This document shows, in pieces, positions 35,003 to 45,000 of a stretch of DNA of 45,318 nt. The position numbers and the translations under genes were made by a program. Positions within the stretch are counted from its first letter, which is position 1, and every line of letters begins with the position of its first letter. The notes beneath the pieces are model-generated. The model was not told the DNA's origin. It was given only the letters and a program-made list of their open reading frames with translations, and ran no database searches. This stretch comes from Arthrobacter sp. Leaf141 (GTDB lineage: Bacteria > Actinomycetota > Actinomycetes > Actinomycetales > Micrococcaceae), in the NCBI RefSeq assembly GCF_001424565.1, contig NZ_LMOL01000012.1, positions 255 to 45,572 on the forward strand, read 5' to 3'.

Positions 35003-36700
35003 ATGCCTTCTTCTGATCCCTTGCCACCCGAACATCCGCCCGGCCCGGCCCGCCGGGACACCAGGCCCGGCTCCCGGAAATGGTGGCCGCTGGCCCTGGT
35101 CGCCGCCGTTGTGGTGATCGCCCTGATCATCTTCGTCCTGCCGCTCCTCCAGAATGGCGGCGGTACCCCCGCAGCCACCTCGCAGCCCACCAGCGAACCG
35201 ACGGCCACAGCCACAGCCACAGCGACGAAGTCGTTGCCGCCCGCGCCGCCTGTCACGTATTACAACCAGGCCGGTCCGCCGGCCGGTTCGCCGCTGACCG
35301 CCGTTGACGCCATGACCCTGAAGGTCTCTGCCGACAAAACCGGAACGTCCATGCCGGAGGGCATCGTGGGCCTTTCGCTGGAAGCCACCGACCTGGCGGA
35401 CACTAATTTGCGCGGCGACAACGCCGAAATGGTGGCGCTCCTTTCCGGCCTCAAAAAACCCCATCTCCGCTTTGGCGGCAGTTCCGTGGACAGGCGGATG
35501 TACTGGACGTCCACGGGCGAGCCCATCCCGGGGAACCTGACCGGTGACAAGCCCCGCCCGGTCCGGGCTGTTACTCCGGCGGATTTCGAACGCGTCAACA
35601 CGCTCCTCGAGGCGACCGATGCAACCATCAGCCTGACTGTGGACCTGGGCCACTTCGACCCACCCCGGGCAGCGGACATGATGAAGTACGCCGCAGATAT
35701 CTTCAAAGCCCGGCTGGTCAGCGTCACCGTAGGGAACGAACCGAACGGTTTCCCCACCAGCGGCGTGCGGCCGTCAGGATGGGACCGCGACGACTATTTG
35801 GCTGAGCTGAAGGAATACGCCGACGCCATTTTTGCCGTGGCACCCCAGGTTCCGTTGCTGGGACCGGGCGCTTACGCCGAGTCCTGGTGGGAACCGTTCG
35901 TAAAAACGACCACGCAGCAGAAGAAGATCCTGTCGCTGCATCACTACCCGCTGACCAGTTGTGATGCGAAGGACCCGCAAAGTGCGCCGACCATGGCGAA
36001 CCTCATGACGCGCCAGATGCATGACCGCACGCTCGCCTACCAGAAGGCGGCGCTGGAGATTGCCGGTCCGGCAGGCCTGCCGGTGTGGATCCCGGAAACC
36101 GGAATCTCGGCCTGCGATGGCGCCAACCCCACCAGCCGGACGCATGCGTCCGCGCTCTGGAGCGTTGACTACATCCTCGCGTCCGCCCAGAACGGCATCC
36201 AGCGGCTCGGCTTCCACAGCTCCCTTTTGACCTGCAAGGGCGGGCCCCCCTTGTCGCCGCTCTGCTCCGGCGGCGCCTACCTGAAGCCGGATGGCACCGT
36301 GTTTGAGCGGTCCCCGTTCTTCGGCATGTCCGTCGCGGCGGACCTGACTGGCGGTGAGTTCCTGAAGCTGGAAACCACCGGCGGCGGCCTGGCCTACGGG
36401 TACGCCCTACAGAACGCTGACGGCAGCACCAGCGTGGTCATCGTCAACGAGAATGATCCGACGCAGGCTGCGCAGACCAGCGTAAAGCTGGAACTGCCGG
36501 GCAAGGCGCTGACCGGAACCATGACCCAGATGACCGGACCGTCCTACTCCGCCGAAGGCGAAACCAAGATTGACGGCGCGCTTGAGGCTTCGGTGCCTGT
36601 GGCCTCGCGGCCCACCGTGCCCGGCTTTGCCTACGGCGAGAAAACCCAGACGTTCCAGCTGACGGCCGGCACCGCCACGGTGCTGAACTTCACCTACTGA
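35003..36700 (+). CDS. Membrane-anchored GH79-like glycoside hydrolase
   Basis: A 565-residue protein with a proline-rich cytoplasmic start, one membrane segment at about 29-49, a Thr/Ala-rich linker (54-80) and an extracellular catalytic domain. LRFGGSSVDRRMYW and DNAEMVALLSGL match the TIM-barrel of glycoside hydrolase family 79 (heparanase/beta-glucuronidase type). Glu246 in VGNEPNGF is the likely acid/base and Glu365 in WIPETGIS the likely nucleophile, both in the usual places for clan GH-A. A C-terminal beta-sandwich follows. It probably trims a glucuronic-acid-containing glycan outside the cell; the exact substrate is unknown. The start is ATG 35003, although the frame is open further upstream. 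It ends at a very strong terminator. Confidence 0.72.
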   Translation: MPSSDPLPPEHPPGPARRDTRPGSRKWWPLALVAAVVVIALIIFVLPLLQNGGGTPAATSQPTSEPTATATATATKSLPPAPPVTYYNQAGPPAGSPLTAVDAMTLKVSADKTGTSMPEGIVGLSLEATDLADTNLRGDNAEMVALLSGLKKPHLRFGGSSVDRRMYWTSTGEPIPGNLTGDKPRPVRAVTPADFERVNTLLEATDATISLTVDLGHFDPPRAADMMKYAADIFKARLVSVTVGNEPNGFPTSGVRPSGWDRDDYLAELKEYADAIFAVAPQVPLLGPGAYAESWWEPFVKTTTQQKKILSLHHYPLTSCDAKDPQSAPTMANLMTRQMHDRTLAYQKAALEIAGPAGLPVWIPETGISACDGANPTSRTHASALWSVDYILASAQNGIQRLGFHSSLLTCKGGPPLSPLCSGGAYLKPDGTVFERSPFFGMSVAADLTGGEFLKLETTGGGLAYGYALQNADGSTSVVIVNENDPTQAAQTSVKLELPGKALTGTMTQMTGPSYSAEGETKIDGALEASVPVASRPTVPGFAYGEKTQTFQLTAGTATVLNFTY

Positions 36701-36722
36701 GATCGAGCCGGCCCTCCCGGGG

Positions 36723-36776
36723 GCACCACAACAAAGCCCTGCTTCCCGAACCGGAAGCAGGGCTTTGTTGTGGTGC
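36723..36776. terminator. Bidirectional terminator between the GH79-like gene and ftsY
   Basis: Perfect 24-bp arms (36723-36746 and 36753-36776) with a 6-base loop; it contains AACAAAGCCC and GGGCTTTGTT, so each strand has a short T-rich end. It is the longest perfect hairpin in the window. Confidence 0.9.
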
Positions 36777-36819
36777 GGGGTGCCGGGGCTTGAACCGGAC
36801 GCGCCGGCTGGCCGGCCCG

Positions 36820-38022
36820 TCAGTTGAGCAGTGCGTCCACAAAGCTTTCGGTTTCGAAGGGCGCCAGGTCATCGGCACCTTCACCCAGGCCGATCAGCTT
36901 CACCGGAACGCCCAGGGCCCGCTGGATGGCGACGACGATGCCGCCCTTGGCGGTGCCGTCCAGTTTGGTCAGGACAATGCCGGTGATGTTCACAACTTCG
37001 GCGAAGACGCGGGCCTGGTTCAAGCCGTTCTGGCCGGTGGTGGCGTCCAGGACCAGGAGCACCTCGTCCACTTCAGCCAGTTTCTCCACCACGCGCTTGA
37101 CCTTGCTGAGCTCGTCCATGAGGCCCACTTTGTTCTGCAGCCGGCCCGCGGTGTCGATCATCACCACGTCGACTTCCTGGTCGATGCCGGCCTTCACCGC
37201 CTCGTAGGCAACAGAGGCCGGGTCTGCACCGTCGACGTCGGACTTTACCGTCGGTACGCCAACCCGGGAGCCCCACGTGGCAAGCTGTTCAGCTGCGGCC
37301 GCGCGGAAAGTATCCGCCGCACCCAGCAGCACGTCCTTGTCCTCGGCGACCAGAACCCGGGCAAGCTTGCCCACCGTGGTGGTCTTGCCGACGCCGTTGA
37401 CGCCCACCACCATCACAACGGCGGGCTTGTCCGCGTGCCGCTGGACGTTCAGGGTCCTGTCCATGGTGGGGTCAACCAGCTTGATGAGCTCTTCACGGAG
37501 CAGCGCTTTAACGTCCTCCGGGGTGCGGGTGCCCAACACCTTCACCCGCTCGCGGAGTGCGTCAACCAGTTGCATTGTCGGTTCGGTGCCCAGGTCCGCC
37601 AGAAGCAGCGTTTCCTCGACCTCGTCCCAGACGTTTTCGTCGATTTTATCGCTGGAGAGCAGGGCCAGCAGGCCCTTGCCCATGATGTTGTTGGAGCGGA
37701 CCAAGCGTTCGCGCAGCCGCGTCAGGCGGCCGGCCACCGGCAGTGGAGTCTCCACGCGGATGGTTTCCAGGCCGGCGGCGTCGTCCGGGACGGTGGTGTC
37801 CAGGCCTGCCATGTCAACTGCGGAAGGGGCCGCAGGTTCTGCGCCGGCGGGCCGGTCCTCCTCCAGGGTGCTGCCCCCCGGCCGCACCTCAGGGTCGTTG
37901 GCGTCGCGTTGCCCCGGATACTGGGTGATGTTCCTTCGGGTCTTGAGGAAAACCGGGATCAGCCCGCCGATAACCGCCAGGGCAGCAACAATGGACAAAA
38001 CAATAGGAAGGATGTCATTCAC
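36820..38022 (-). CDS. ftsY: Signal recognition particle receptor FtsY
   Basis: FtsY receives SRP-ribosome complexes at the membrane and shares a GTPase cycle with Ffh. The 400-residue protein has an N-terminal membrane-like segment (LPIVLSIVAALAVIGGLIPVF), a linker of acidic and proline-rich character, then the NG domain with GVNGVGKTT, DTAGRLQNK and TKLDGTAKGG. I chose the GTG at 38022 with AGGGGA just upstream; a longer frame exists but begins with Pro/Ala-rich residues lacking family character. It follows smc after 81 bp, the conserved actinobacterial order. Confidence 0.94.
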   Translation of the reverse strand: MNDILPIVLSIVAALAVIGGLIPVFLKTRRNITQYPGQRDANDPEVRPGGSTLEEDRPAGAEPAAPSAVDMAGLDTTVPDDAAGLETIRVETPLPVAGRLTRLRERLVRSNNIMGKGLLALLSSDKIDENVWDEVEETLLLADLGTEPTMQLVDALRERVKVLGTRTPEDVKALLREELIKLVDPTMDRTLNVQRHADKPAVVMVVGVNGVGKTTTVGKLARVLVAEDKDVLLGAADTFRAAAAEQLATWGSRVGVPTVKSDVDGADPASVAYEAVKAGIDQEVDVVMIDTAGRLQNKVGLMDELSKVKRVVEKLAEVDEVLLVLDATTGQNGLNQARVFAEVVNITGIVLTKLDGTAKGGIVVAIQRALGVPVKLIGLGEGADDLAPFETESFVDALLN

Positions 38023-38103
38023 ATCCCCTAGCTTCTCATAATTGCACCGGCTGCCCGGGGCTGCCCGGGGCTGTCCGGGCACGGTGACCTGCCCCGCCAT
38101 ACG

Positions 38104-41100
38104 TCAGGTGTCGGCGCCCATCCGTTGGCTGATGACGGTGGAGACGCCGTCGCCGCGCATCGTCACCCCGTAAAGGGCATCGGCCACTTCCATGGTCCGC
38201 TTCTGGTGCGTGATCACGATCAGTTGGCTGGACTCGCGGAGCTCCTCGAAAATGGTGATCAGCCGGCCCAGGTTTGTGTCGTCAAGGGCGGCTTCCACCT
38301 CGTCCATAACATAGAAGGGGGAAGGCCTGGCCTTGAAGATGGCTACCAGGAGCGCGACGGCGGTGAGTGAACGTTCGCCGCCCGACAGCAGCGAGAGCCG
38401 CTTGATTTTTTTACCGGCCGGCCGCGCTTCAACCTCGATGCCGGTGGTGAGCATGTCGGTGGGGTCGGTCAGGACCAGCCGGCCTTCACCGCCGGGGAAA
38501 AGTCTGTCGAACACGCGGACGAACTGGGCCTGGGTGTCCTCGAACGCCTCCGTGAAAACGCGCTGGACCCTGTCGTCAACTTCCTTGATGATGTCCAGCA
38601 GGTCCTTCCGGCTGGCTTTGAGGTCCTCCAGCTGGCTGGCGAGGAACTGGTGCCGTTCCTCCAGTGCCGCGAACTCCTCAAGGGCCAGCGGGTTGACCTT
38701 ACCCAGGCTGGCCAGGTCCCGCTCGGCCTTGCGGAGCCGTTTCTGCTGTTCCTCCCGCACGTAGGGTATTCCTTCGACAACAGCGGCCCCGTCCTGGTCA
38801 ACTTCAGTGCGCAGGGCCGCCCACTTGTCCTGGCTCTCCCCCGCCGCAACGGGAACGGGGAGCTCCGGCCCGAACTCTGCCACCAGCGCCTCCGGGGTGA
38901 TGCCCAGTTCGTCGATGGACCTGGTTTCCAGGGCTTCAATCCGGGCGCGCTGCTGGGTCCGGGCCAATTCGTCCCGGTGCGCGGTATCGGTAAGGTCGGC
39001 GTGCTCCCGGGCCAGGGCATCGTTGGCGGCCCGGATTTCCACCAGCCCCTGGTCCCGCCGTTCGCGGTTCTGTTCGGCAAGGTCCCGTCCGTGCGCCGCC
39101 AGGTCCACGGAAATGTCCACGAACCGGTTGGCCACCTCAACCGCTGCCGAAACCGCCGACGCACGCCGTGCCTGCAGGCGCCGGCGACGGGCACGCTCCG
39201 CCGCTTCCTCCCTTGCCCGGCGCTCAGTGGCGGCCGCCCGTTCGAGGGACACGGCCCGGTTGCGGGTAGCGGTGAGCTGTTCTTCGGAACTGCGCAGCGA
39301 GAGCCTGGCTTCCACCTCTGCGGCACGGGCCGCTGTGGCAGCAAGCGCCAGCCGGTCCCGCTGGTCAGTGGACGGTTCCTCGTCGGCGGGGACCTCCTGC
39401 GCTGCTGCCAGCCTCGCGGCGATCCCCGCCAGCGCTTCCTCCTCCGCCACCACGTTGGCTTCCGCCCGCAGCAGGGACGCCTGGAGGCGTTCATCCTCTC
39501 CCACGGCGCTGCGCAGCACCGAATTCAGGTGGCCAAGCCGTTCGGCCACGGCAGCCAGGCGGGCGTCGGAGTCGTGCAGCTTGTCCAGGGCCGCATCTGC
39601 CCGCTGTTTGGCTTCGGACTGGCGGCCCTCGGCGCCGGCCAGGGCAAACCTGCTCCGCTCCAGCCCCGCGCTTACCCCGGCAAGTTGGGTTTCGGCGTCG
39701 GCCACTGCGGCCTGGACTTCGAGCAGTGACGGCGCCTTCGCCGAACCGCCGGTCGCGGAGACGGCCGTAAAAACATCGCCGGCCAACGTCACGGCAACTG
39801 TCTCCGGGCTCCGTGCCACCAGGGCAGCCGCTTCCGTGATGTCGTTGACGACGGCGGTCCCGGCGAGCAGGTGCCGCACCGCCGGGAGGTGTCCACCGGC
39901 ACCGGCCACCAGGCCGGAAGCCCATTGGGCGCCAGGCGGCAGGTCCACGTCCCGCTGGGGCGCGGTGCCCGATACCCCGGCAGAGCCCAGCAGCAGCGCC
40001 GCCCGCCCGGCGTCGTCCGACTTCAGCAGTTCCAGGACAGCAGCTGCGGCCCCCGGGTCCTGGACCAGGACAGCCTCAGAGGCGTCCCCCAGCGCAGCGG
40101 CAATGGCTGTCTCGAAGCCTGCCTGCACCGTGAGTTCGCCGGCGAGGGTGCCCAGTACGCCGGCCACTCCGGCCTGTACTGCATGGCGGGCGCCGTCCTT
40201 GCGTTCCAGGCCAAGCCTGAGGGCATCCAGCCTGGCGGCCAGTGCGTCGCGGCGGCGGATCCCTTCATTGACCTCCAGTTTGAGGCCGGCGATGTCTTCC
40301 GTCACGCCGTCAAGAGCGGCCGACGCCTCCTCGTAATCGGCGTCCAGGGATTCCTCTCCCTCTTCGACGCCCGCCACCTGGTTTTCCAGGGCAGTGAATT
40401 CGGCCTGGGCCTTGGCGCGGCGGCCTGAGCCGGCGGACAGGGACTCCCGCAGCCGGCCCAGTTCGGCCTGGGCGGACTCCACCCGCGAACGGGCTGCGGC
40501 AACCTGACCGGCGAGCCGGGCCAGGCCTTCGCGCCGGTCTGCGGCCGCGCGGAGTTCGGCCGCAAGACGTTTATCCTCGGTGAGCGCTGCCTGCTCCGCT
40601 TCGGCTTTTTGCGCGGTGGCGGCGGCCAAGGTGGTGCGCAGGCCCTGGACGGTAACGCCCAGGCCCGCGGCTTCGGCCTGGACCCGGGCGGCCTGCTGCT
40701 CCAGATGTTCGGGGTCGCGGCCGGTTGGCGGGGCCTCATCCGACCCGAGCAGGCGGCTGCGTTCCTGCGCAAGTGACCCGAGTGAGCGGAGCCGTTCCCT
40801 GGCTGCGGACAGCCGGTACCAGGTATCCCGGGCGGCGTTCAGCTGCGGCGTGGCCTCAGCTGCCAACTGTTCCATAACGGCCTGCTCACGGCGGCCTTGT
40901 TCAAGCGCCTGCCCAACGGCGGCGCGCCGGGTTTTCAGCGCAGCCTCATCGGCGACCTCCCGGTCAAGGGCCCGCTGCAGTGACACGAGGTCGTCAGCCA
41001 AAAGCCGGGCCCGGGCGTCCCGGACGTCGAACTGGACCCGTTGTGCCCGGCGGGCCACTTCCGCCTGCTTTCCCAGGGGCGTCAGCTGGCGGCGGATCTC

Positions 41101-41688
41101 GCCGGTGAGGTCCGAGAGCCGCTGCAGGTTGGCCTGCATGGCCTCAAGCTTGCGCACCGTCCGTTCCTTGCGGCGGCGGTGCTTCAGGATGCCGGCGGCT
41201 TCCTCAATGAAGCCCCGCCGGTCCTCGGGGGTGGCGTGCAGGACCCTGTCGAGTTGCCCCTGCCCCACGATGACGTGCATTTCCCGGCCCAGGCCCGAAT
41301 CGGAGAGCAGTTCCTGGATGTCCAGCAGCCGGCAGCCGGCACCGTTGATGGCGTACTCGGATCCGCCGGTCCGGAAGAGTGTCCTCGAAATGGTGACTTC
41401 GCTGTATTCAATGGGCAAGGCGCCGTCTGCGTTGTCGATGGTCAGCGATACGTGGGCACGGCCCAGCGGCGGCCGGCCGGAGGTGCCCGCAAAGATGACG
41501 TCTTCCATCTTCCCGCCGCGGAGTGTTTTGGCCCCCTGCTCCCCCATCACCCAGGCAAGGGCGTCCACCACATTGGATTTGCCGGACCCGTTCGGACCCA
41601 CCACGGCGGTGACGCCCGGTTCAAAGTCGAAGGTGGTGGCGGACGCGAAAGACTTGAACCCCCGGACGGTCAGGCTTTTGAGGTGCAA
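38104..41688 (-). CDS. smc: Chromosome segregation protein SMC
   Basis: SMC is the ring-shaped ATPase of the condensin complex that compacts and segregates the chromosome. The 1194-residue protein, of usual length, has Walker A GPNGSGKSN at 31-39, two long coiled-coil arms (about 170-500 and 680-990), a central hinge near 510-670 and the C-terminal signature LLSGGERSLTAV followed by Walker B YVMDEVEAALDD. The TTG at 41688 was chosen because the product then begins MHLKSLTVRGFKSFA, as in other actinobacteria, with AGGAG twelve bases upstream; the frame stays open to 41883. ScpA and ScpB are not in the window. Confidence 0.96.
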   Translation of the reverse strand: MHLKSLTVRGFKSFASATTFDFEPGVTAVVGPNGSGKSNVVDALAWVMGEQGAKTLRGGKMEDVIFAGTSGRPPLGRAHVSLTIDNADGALPIEYSEVTISRTLFRTGGSEYAINGAGCRLLDIQELLSDSGLGREMHVIVGQGQLDRVLHATPEDRRGFIEEAAGILKHRRRKERTVRKLEAMQANLQRLSDLTGEIRRQLTPLGKQAEVARRAQRVQFDVRDARARLLADDLVSLQRALDREVADEAALKTRRAAVGQALEQGRREQAVMEQLAAEATPQLNAARDTWYRLSAARERLRSLGSLAQERSRLLGSDEAPPTGRDPEHLEQQAARVQAEAAGLGVTVQGLRTTLAAATAQKAEAEQAALTEDKRLAAELRAAADRREGLARLAGQVAAARSRVESAQAELGRLRESLSAGSGRRAKAQAEFTALENQVAGVEEGEESLDADYEEASAALDGVTEDIAGLKLEVNEGIRRRDALAARLDALRLGLERKDGARHAVQAGVAGVLGTLAGELTVQAGFETAIAAALGDASEAVLVQDPGAAAAVLELLKSDDAGRAALLLGSAGVSGTAPQRDVDLPPGAQWASGLVAGAGGHLPAVRHLLAGTAVVNDITEAAALVARSPETVAVTLAGDVFTAVSATGGSAKAPSLLEVQAAVADAETQLAGVSAGLERSRFALAGAEGRQSEAKQRADAALDKLHDSDARLAAVAERLGHLNSVLRSAVGEDERLQASLLRAEANVVAEEEALAGIAARLAAAQEVPADEEPSTDQRDRLALAATAARAAEVEARLSLRSSEEQLTATRNRAVSLERAAATERRAREEAAERARRRRLQARRASAVSAAVEVANRFVDISVDLAAHGRDLAEQNRERRDQGLVEIRAANDALAREHADLTDTAHRDELARTQQRARIEALETRSIDELGITPEALVAEFGPELPVPVAAGESQDKWAALRTEVDQDGAAVVEGIPYVREEQQKRLRKAERDLASLGKVNPLALEEFAALEERHQFLASQLEDLKASRKDLLDIIKEVDDRVQRVFTEAFEDTQAQFVRVFDRLFPGGEGRLVLTDPTDMLTTGIEVEARPAGKKIKRLSLLSGGERSLTAVALLVAIFKARPSPFYVMDEVEAALDDTNLGRLITIFEELRESSQLIVITHQKRTMEVADALYGVTMRGDGVSTVISQRMGADT

Positions 41689-42083
41689 GGTGTTTCTGGT
41701 CTCCTGGCTGGTGGTGCTGTCGCTTACCGGCCTTAAATCTACTTGCTTCCACCGACAGTGGGTGGACCTGCGGACTTCCACACACTTTTGCGGGATCGCG
41801 GCCCACATCCGCAAACTGCCTTGCCCGGCTTTTTCGGCGGGCATAGGCTCACGATCACAGGTTGCTAGAAACCGCTTGGCCAAGTGGTCTCACCCGGGTC
41901 CTCGGACCGGTTCCACTCATGGCTGGATCCTTCGCAGGTGCAGACTGCGCGGATGGGCGTTTCAAAGATCAGCCGGATTAACTGAATATCTTGGTTTGGC
42001 CGCCTCTGGGGTGGGCGGTGAAGGTTCGGGCCACATCCATGTCGGCCGCCAACGCATTGCGCGTCTTCAAATCAGGAGTTCCC
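41689..42083. other. 395-bp intergenic region between smc and the large secreted-protein gene
   Basis: It must hold the divergent promoters of both genes. No small gene is convincing. The clearest structure is the 18-bp imperfect palindrome ACCGCTTGGCCAAGTGGT at 41871-41888, close to the midpoint. An AT-rich patch (GAATATCTT, near 41980) may be part of the promoter for the secreted protein. Confidence 0.4.
41871..41888. promoter_or_regulatory. Candidate operator palindrome in the smc upstream region
   Basis: ACCGCTTGGCCAAGTGGT is palindromic except for one base pair. It lies about 185-200 bp from both divergent start codons. A binding protein is not known. Confidence 0.35.
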
Positions 42084-45000
42084 ATGCCAGCATCCCCCGC
42101 CCAGCGGCCTCTCACAGCCTTCCAGCGGATAGTAGGTCCACTAGCCGTCGCGCTCCTCGCCGCGCTGCTGCCGGTGGGACTTCCGGCGGGATTCCTGGCG
42201 TCGGCAGCTGCCGCGGACCCGTGCGCACCGCTGATCAACGCCGTCGCCTGCGAGAACTCCAAGCCCGGTGCTGACCCCAACGTCTGGGACATCGACGGAG
42301 CCGGTGACGAATCCATTCAGGGGTACGCCACGGAAATGAGCGTCAATGCGGGCCAGCCAGTGCGGTTCAAAGTCGACACTGCTGCGCCCAGCTACACCAT
42401 CGCCATCTACCGGACAGGCTGGTACCAGGGCCTGGGCGCCCGGAAAATTGCCGACGTGACACCGTCGGCCCCGCGCCAGACCCAGCCGCAGTGCCTGCGG
42501 GACGCGGCCACAGAACTTTACGATTGCGGGACCTGGGCCGTTTCGGCCACATGGCAGGTTCCGGCCACCGCAGTGTCCGGCGTGTACTTTGCCCTGCTCA
42601 CCCGCCCCGACACAGGCGACAGCAGCCACATCACCTTCGTGGTCCGCAACGACAGCAGCCACTCGGACGTCGTCTTTCAAACATCCGACACCACCTGGCA
42701 GGCCTACAACAGCTATGGTGGCTCCGACTTTTACGAAGGTGCCGCCAATGGCCGCGCCTACAAAATCAGCTACAACCGGCCTATCAATACCCGCAACGGC
42801 ACCGACGGACGCGACTTCTTTTTCAGCAATGAGTACCCCTTGGTCCGCTTCCTCGAGAAGAACGGTTACGACGTCAGCTATATCAGCGGTCTGGACACCG
42901 ACCGCAGCGGCGCGTTGCTGCTGAACCACAAGGTTTTCCTCTCCGTTGGCCACGACGAGTACTGGTCCGGGCCACAGCGCAGCAACGTCGAGGCGGCACG
43001 GAACGCGGGCGTCAACCTGCAGTTCCTCTCAGGGAACGAAATGTATTGGCGCGTGCGGTTTGAACCCTCCCCGGTGGACGGGGCCGCGCACCGGACCATC
43101 ACTTCGTATAAGGAGACCTGGGCCAACGGCAAGATCGATCCCAGTCCAGGCTGGACCGGTACATGGCGGGATCCGCGGTATGCCTCCCAAGCCAACGGCG
43201 GCGGCCTGCCTGAAAACGCGCTGACCGGCACCATGTACATGTCCAACTACACGGACATGCCGATTCGTGTCAGCTCTGCGGAGGGAAAATCCCGGCTTTG
43301 GCGCAACACATCGCTGGCCAGCCTGGCTGCCGGTTCCACAGCCGCACTGGCTGAACACACTGTGGGGTATGAGTCCGATGAAGACCTGGACAACGGTTTC
43401 CGGCCAGCGGGCCTGATCCGGCTGTCCACCTCGACCGGAACCACACCGGAGTATCTCCGCGACTACGGAAACACTGTTTCCGCTGGCACCACCACCCACA
43501 ACCTCACCCTGTACAAGGCGGCCAGTGGGGCACTGGTTTTCGGTGCCGGAACCGTGCAATGGACCTGGGGGCTGGATCAGGAACACGACGGCCCCGGGGC
43601 GCCGGCTGACCCCAGGATCCAGCAGGCCCAAATCAACCTGCTGGCTGACATGGGTGCCCAGCCGGGCACCAGGGACACCGCGCTGGCGGCCGCTGCGCGC
43701 AGCACAGACACGACCGGCCCCACAGTGGCAATCACCGCACCGGCGGACAACGCCGGTCTGGTGCACGGGACCAGCGTCACCGCCTCGGGGACTGCCACGG
43801 ACGTGGGGGGCATTGTGGCCGGCGTCGAAGTTTCAACTGACGGCGGCACGTCCTGGCACCCAGCCCAAGGAAAGCAGAACTGGACATACACCTACATCCA
43901 AAAAGGTCTGGGCACTGCTGCCCTGAAGGTGCGCGCCGTGGACGACAGCGCGAATATCGGTGCCGTTGCCACCCGGACCGCCCAGCTCACCGGCCCCTAC
44001 TCCGTATTTGGCCAGCAGATACCAGCGATACCCGACGCCCAGGATGGCGGCGCGTATGAGCTCGGATTGAAGATCACCCCCACCGTGGATGGTTTCATCA
44101 GCGGCGTCCGGTTCTACAAGAGTTCAGCCAACACGGGAACACACAACGGTTCACTCTGGAATTCCGCCGGCCAGCGGCTGGCCACGGCGGCCTTCACGGC
44201 CGAGACAGCTTCCGGCTGGCAGAAGGTGAGCTTCGGCCAGGCCGTCGCCGTCTCTGCAGGCAGCACCTACACGGTTTCCTACACAGCCCCGAACGGCCAC
44301 TACGCGAGCACCAACTACCAGTGGGTCAGCTTCGGCTCCGTCGAGCCCCCGTTGACCGTGGCGGGGGGCTTCGGCAGCCCGCCGGCCGGTGTCTACGGTG
44401 TGGCCGGCTCCCATCCCACCAGCAGCTACAACAGCGGAAACTACTTCGTCGATGCGTTGTTCGAACTGACCGACAACACGCCACTCTCCGCGGGCGGGCA
44501 GTGGCCCCTCCCGGGATCGTCCAGTGTTCCGCAGGGCTCCACCGTCGGGGCAATCTTCTCCAAGCCCGTCACGGCGTCCACGGTCAGCCTGACCCTGAAG
44601 GATGCAAATGGCGCGCCGGTTGCCGGGGCCTCGGCCTACGATCCTGTCTCCCGGAAGGCCACCTTCACCCCGGCTGCTCCGCTGGCCCTTGCCACCACCT
44701 TCACCGCGACGCTCACGGGCACCACTTCCAGTGGGGTCACCCTCAGCTCGGGTGGGTCCTGGTTCTTCACCACAGTAGTTTCCCCGCCACCGCCAGGTTC
44801 CTGCCCCTGCAGCTTCTATGACGAGTCCGTGGTCCCGGCCATCGAAGAGGTCATGGACGGCGTTCCATTGACCCTCGGGATCCGCTTCTCCGGCACCACC
44901 AGCGGAACTGTAACCGGCGTGAAGTTCTACAAGTCCGCCGGTAACACGGGCACCCACACCGGTTACCTTTTCACAGGCGGTGGCCAGCAGCTCGCCTCCG

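Noticed and set aside
33684..36700. Horizontal transfer of the MFS and GH79-like pair
   Set aside because: Base composition and codon use look like those of neighbours by eye, and no repeats or mobility genes flank the pair, so transfer cannot be supported.
28619..41688. An SRP RNA gene near ffh and ftsY
   Set aside because: No conserved GGAA-tetraloop domain of 4.5S or 6S-like SRP RNA was recognised in the intergenic gaps, which are too short.
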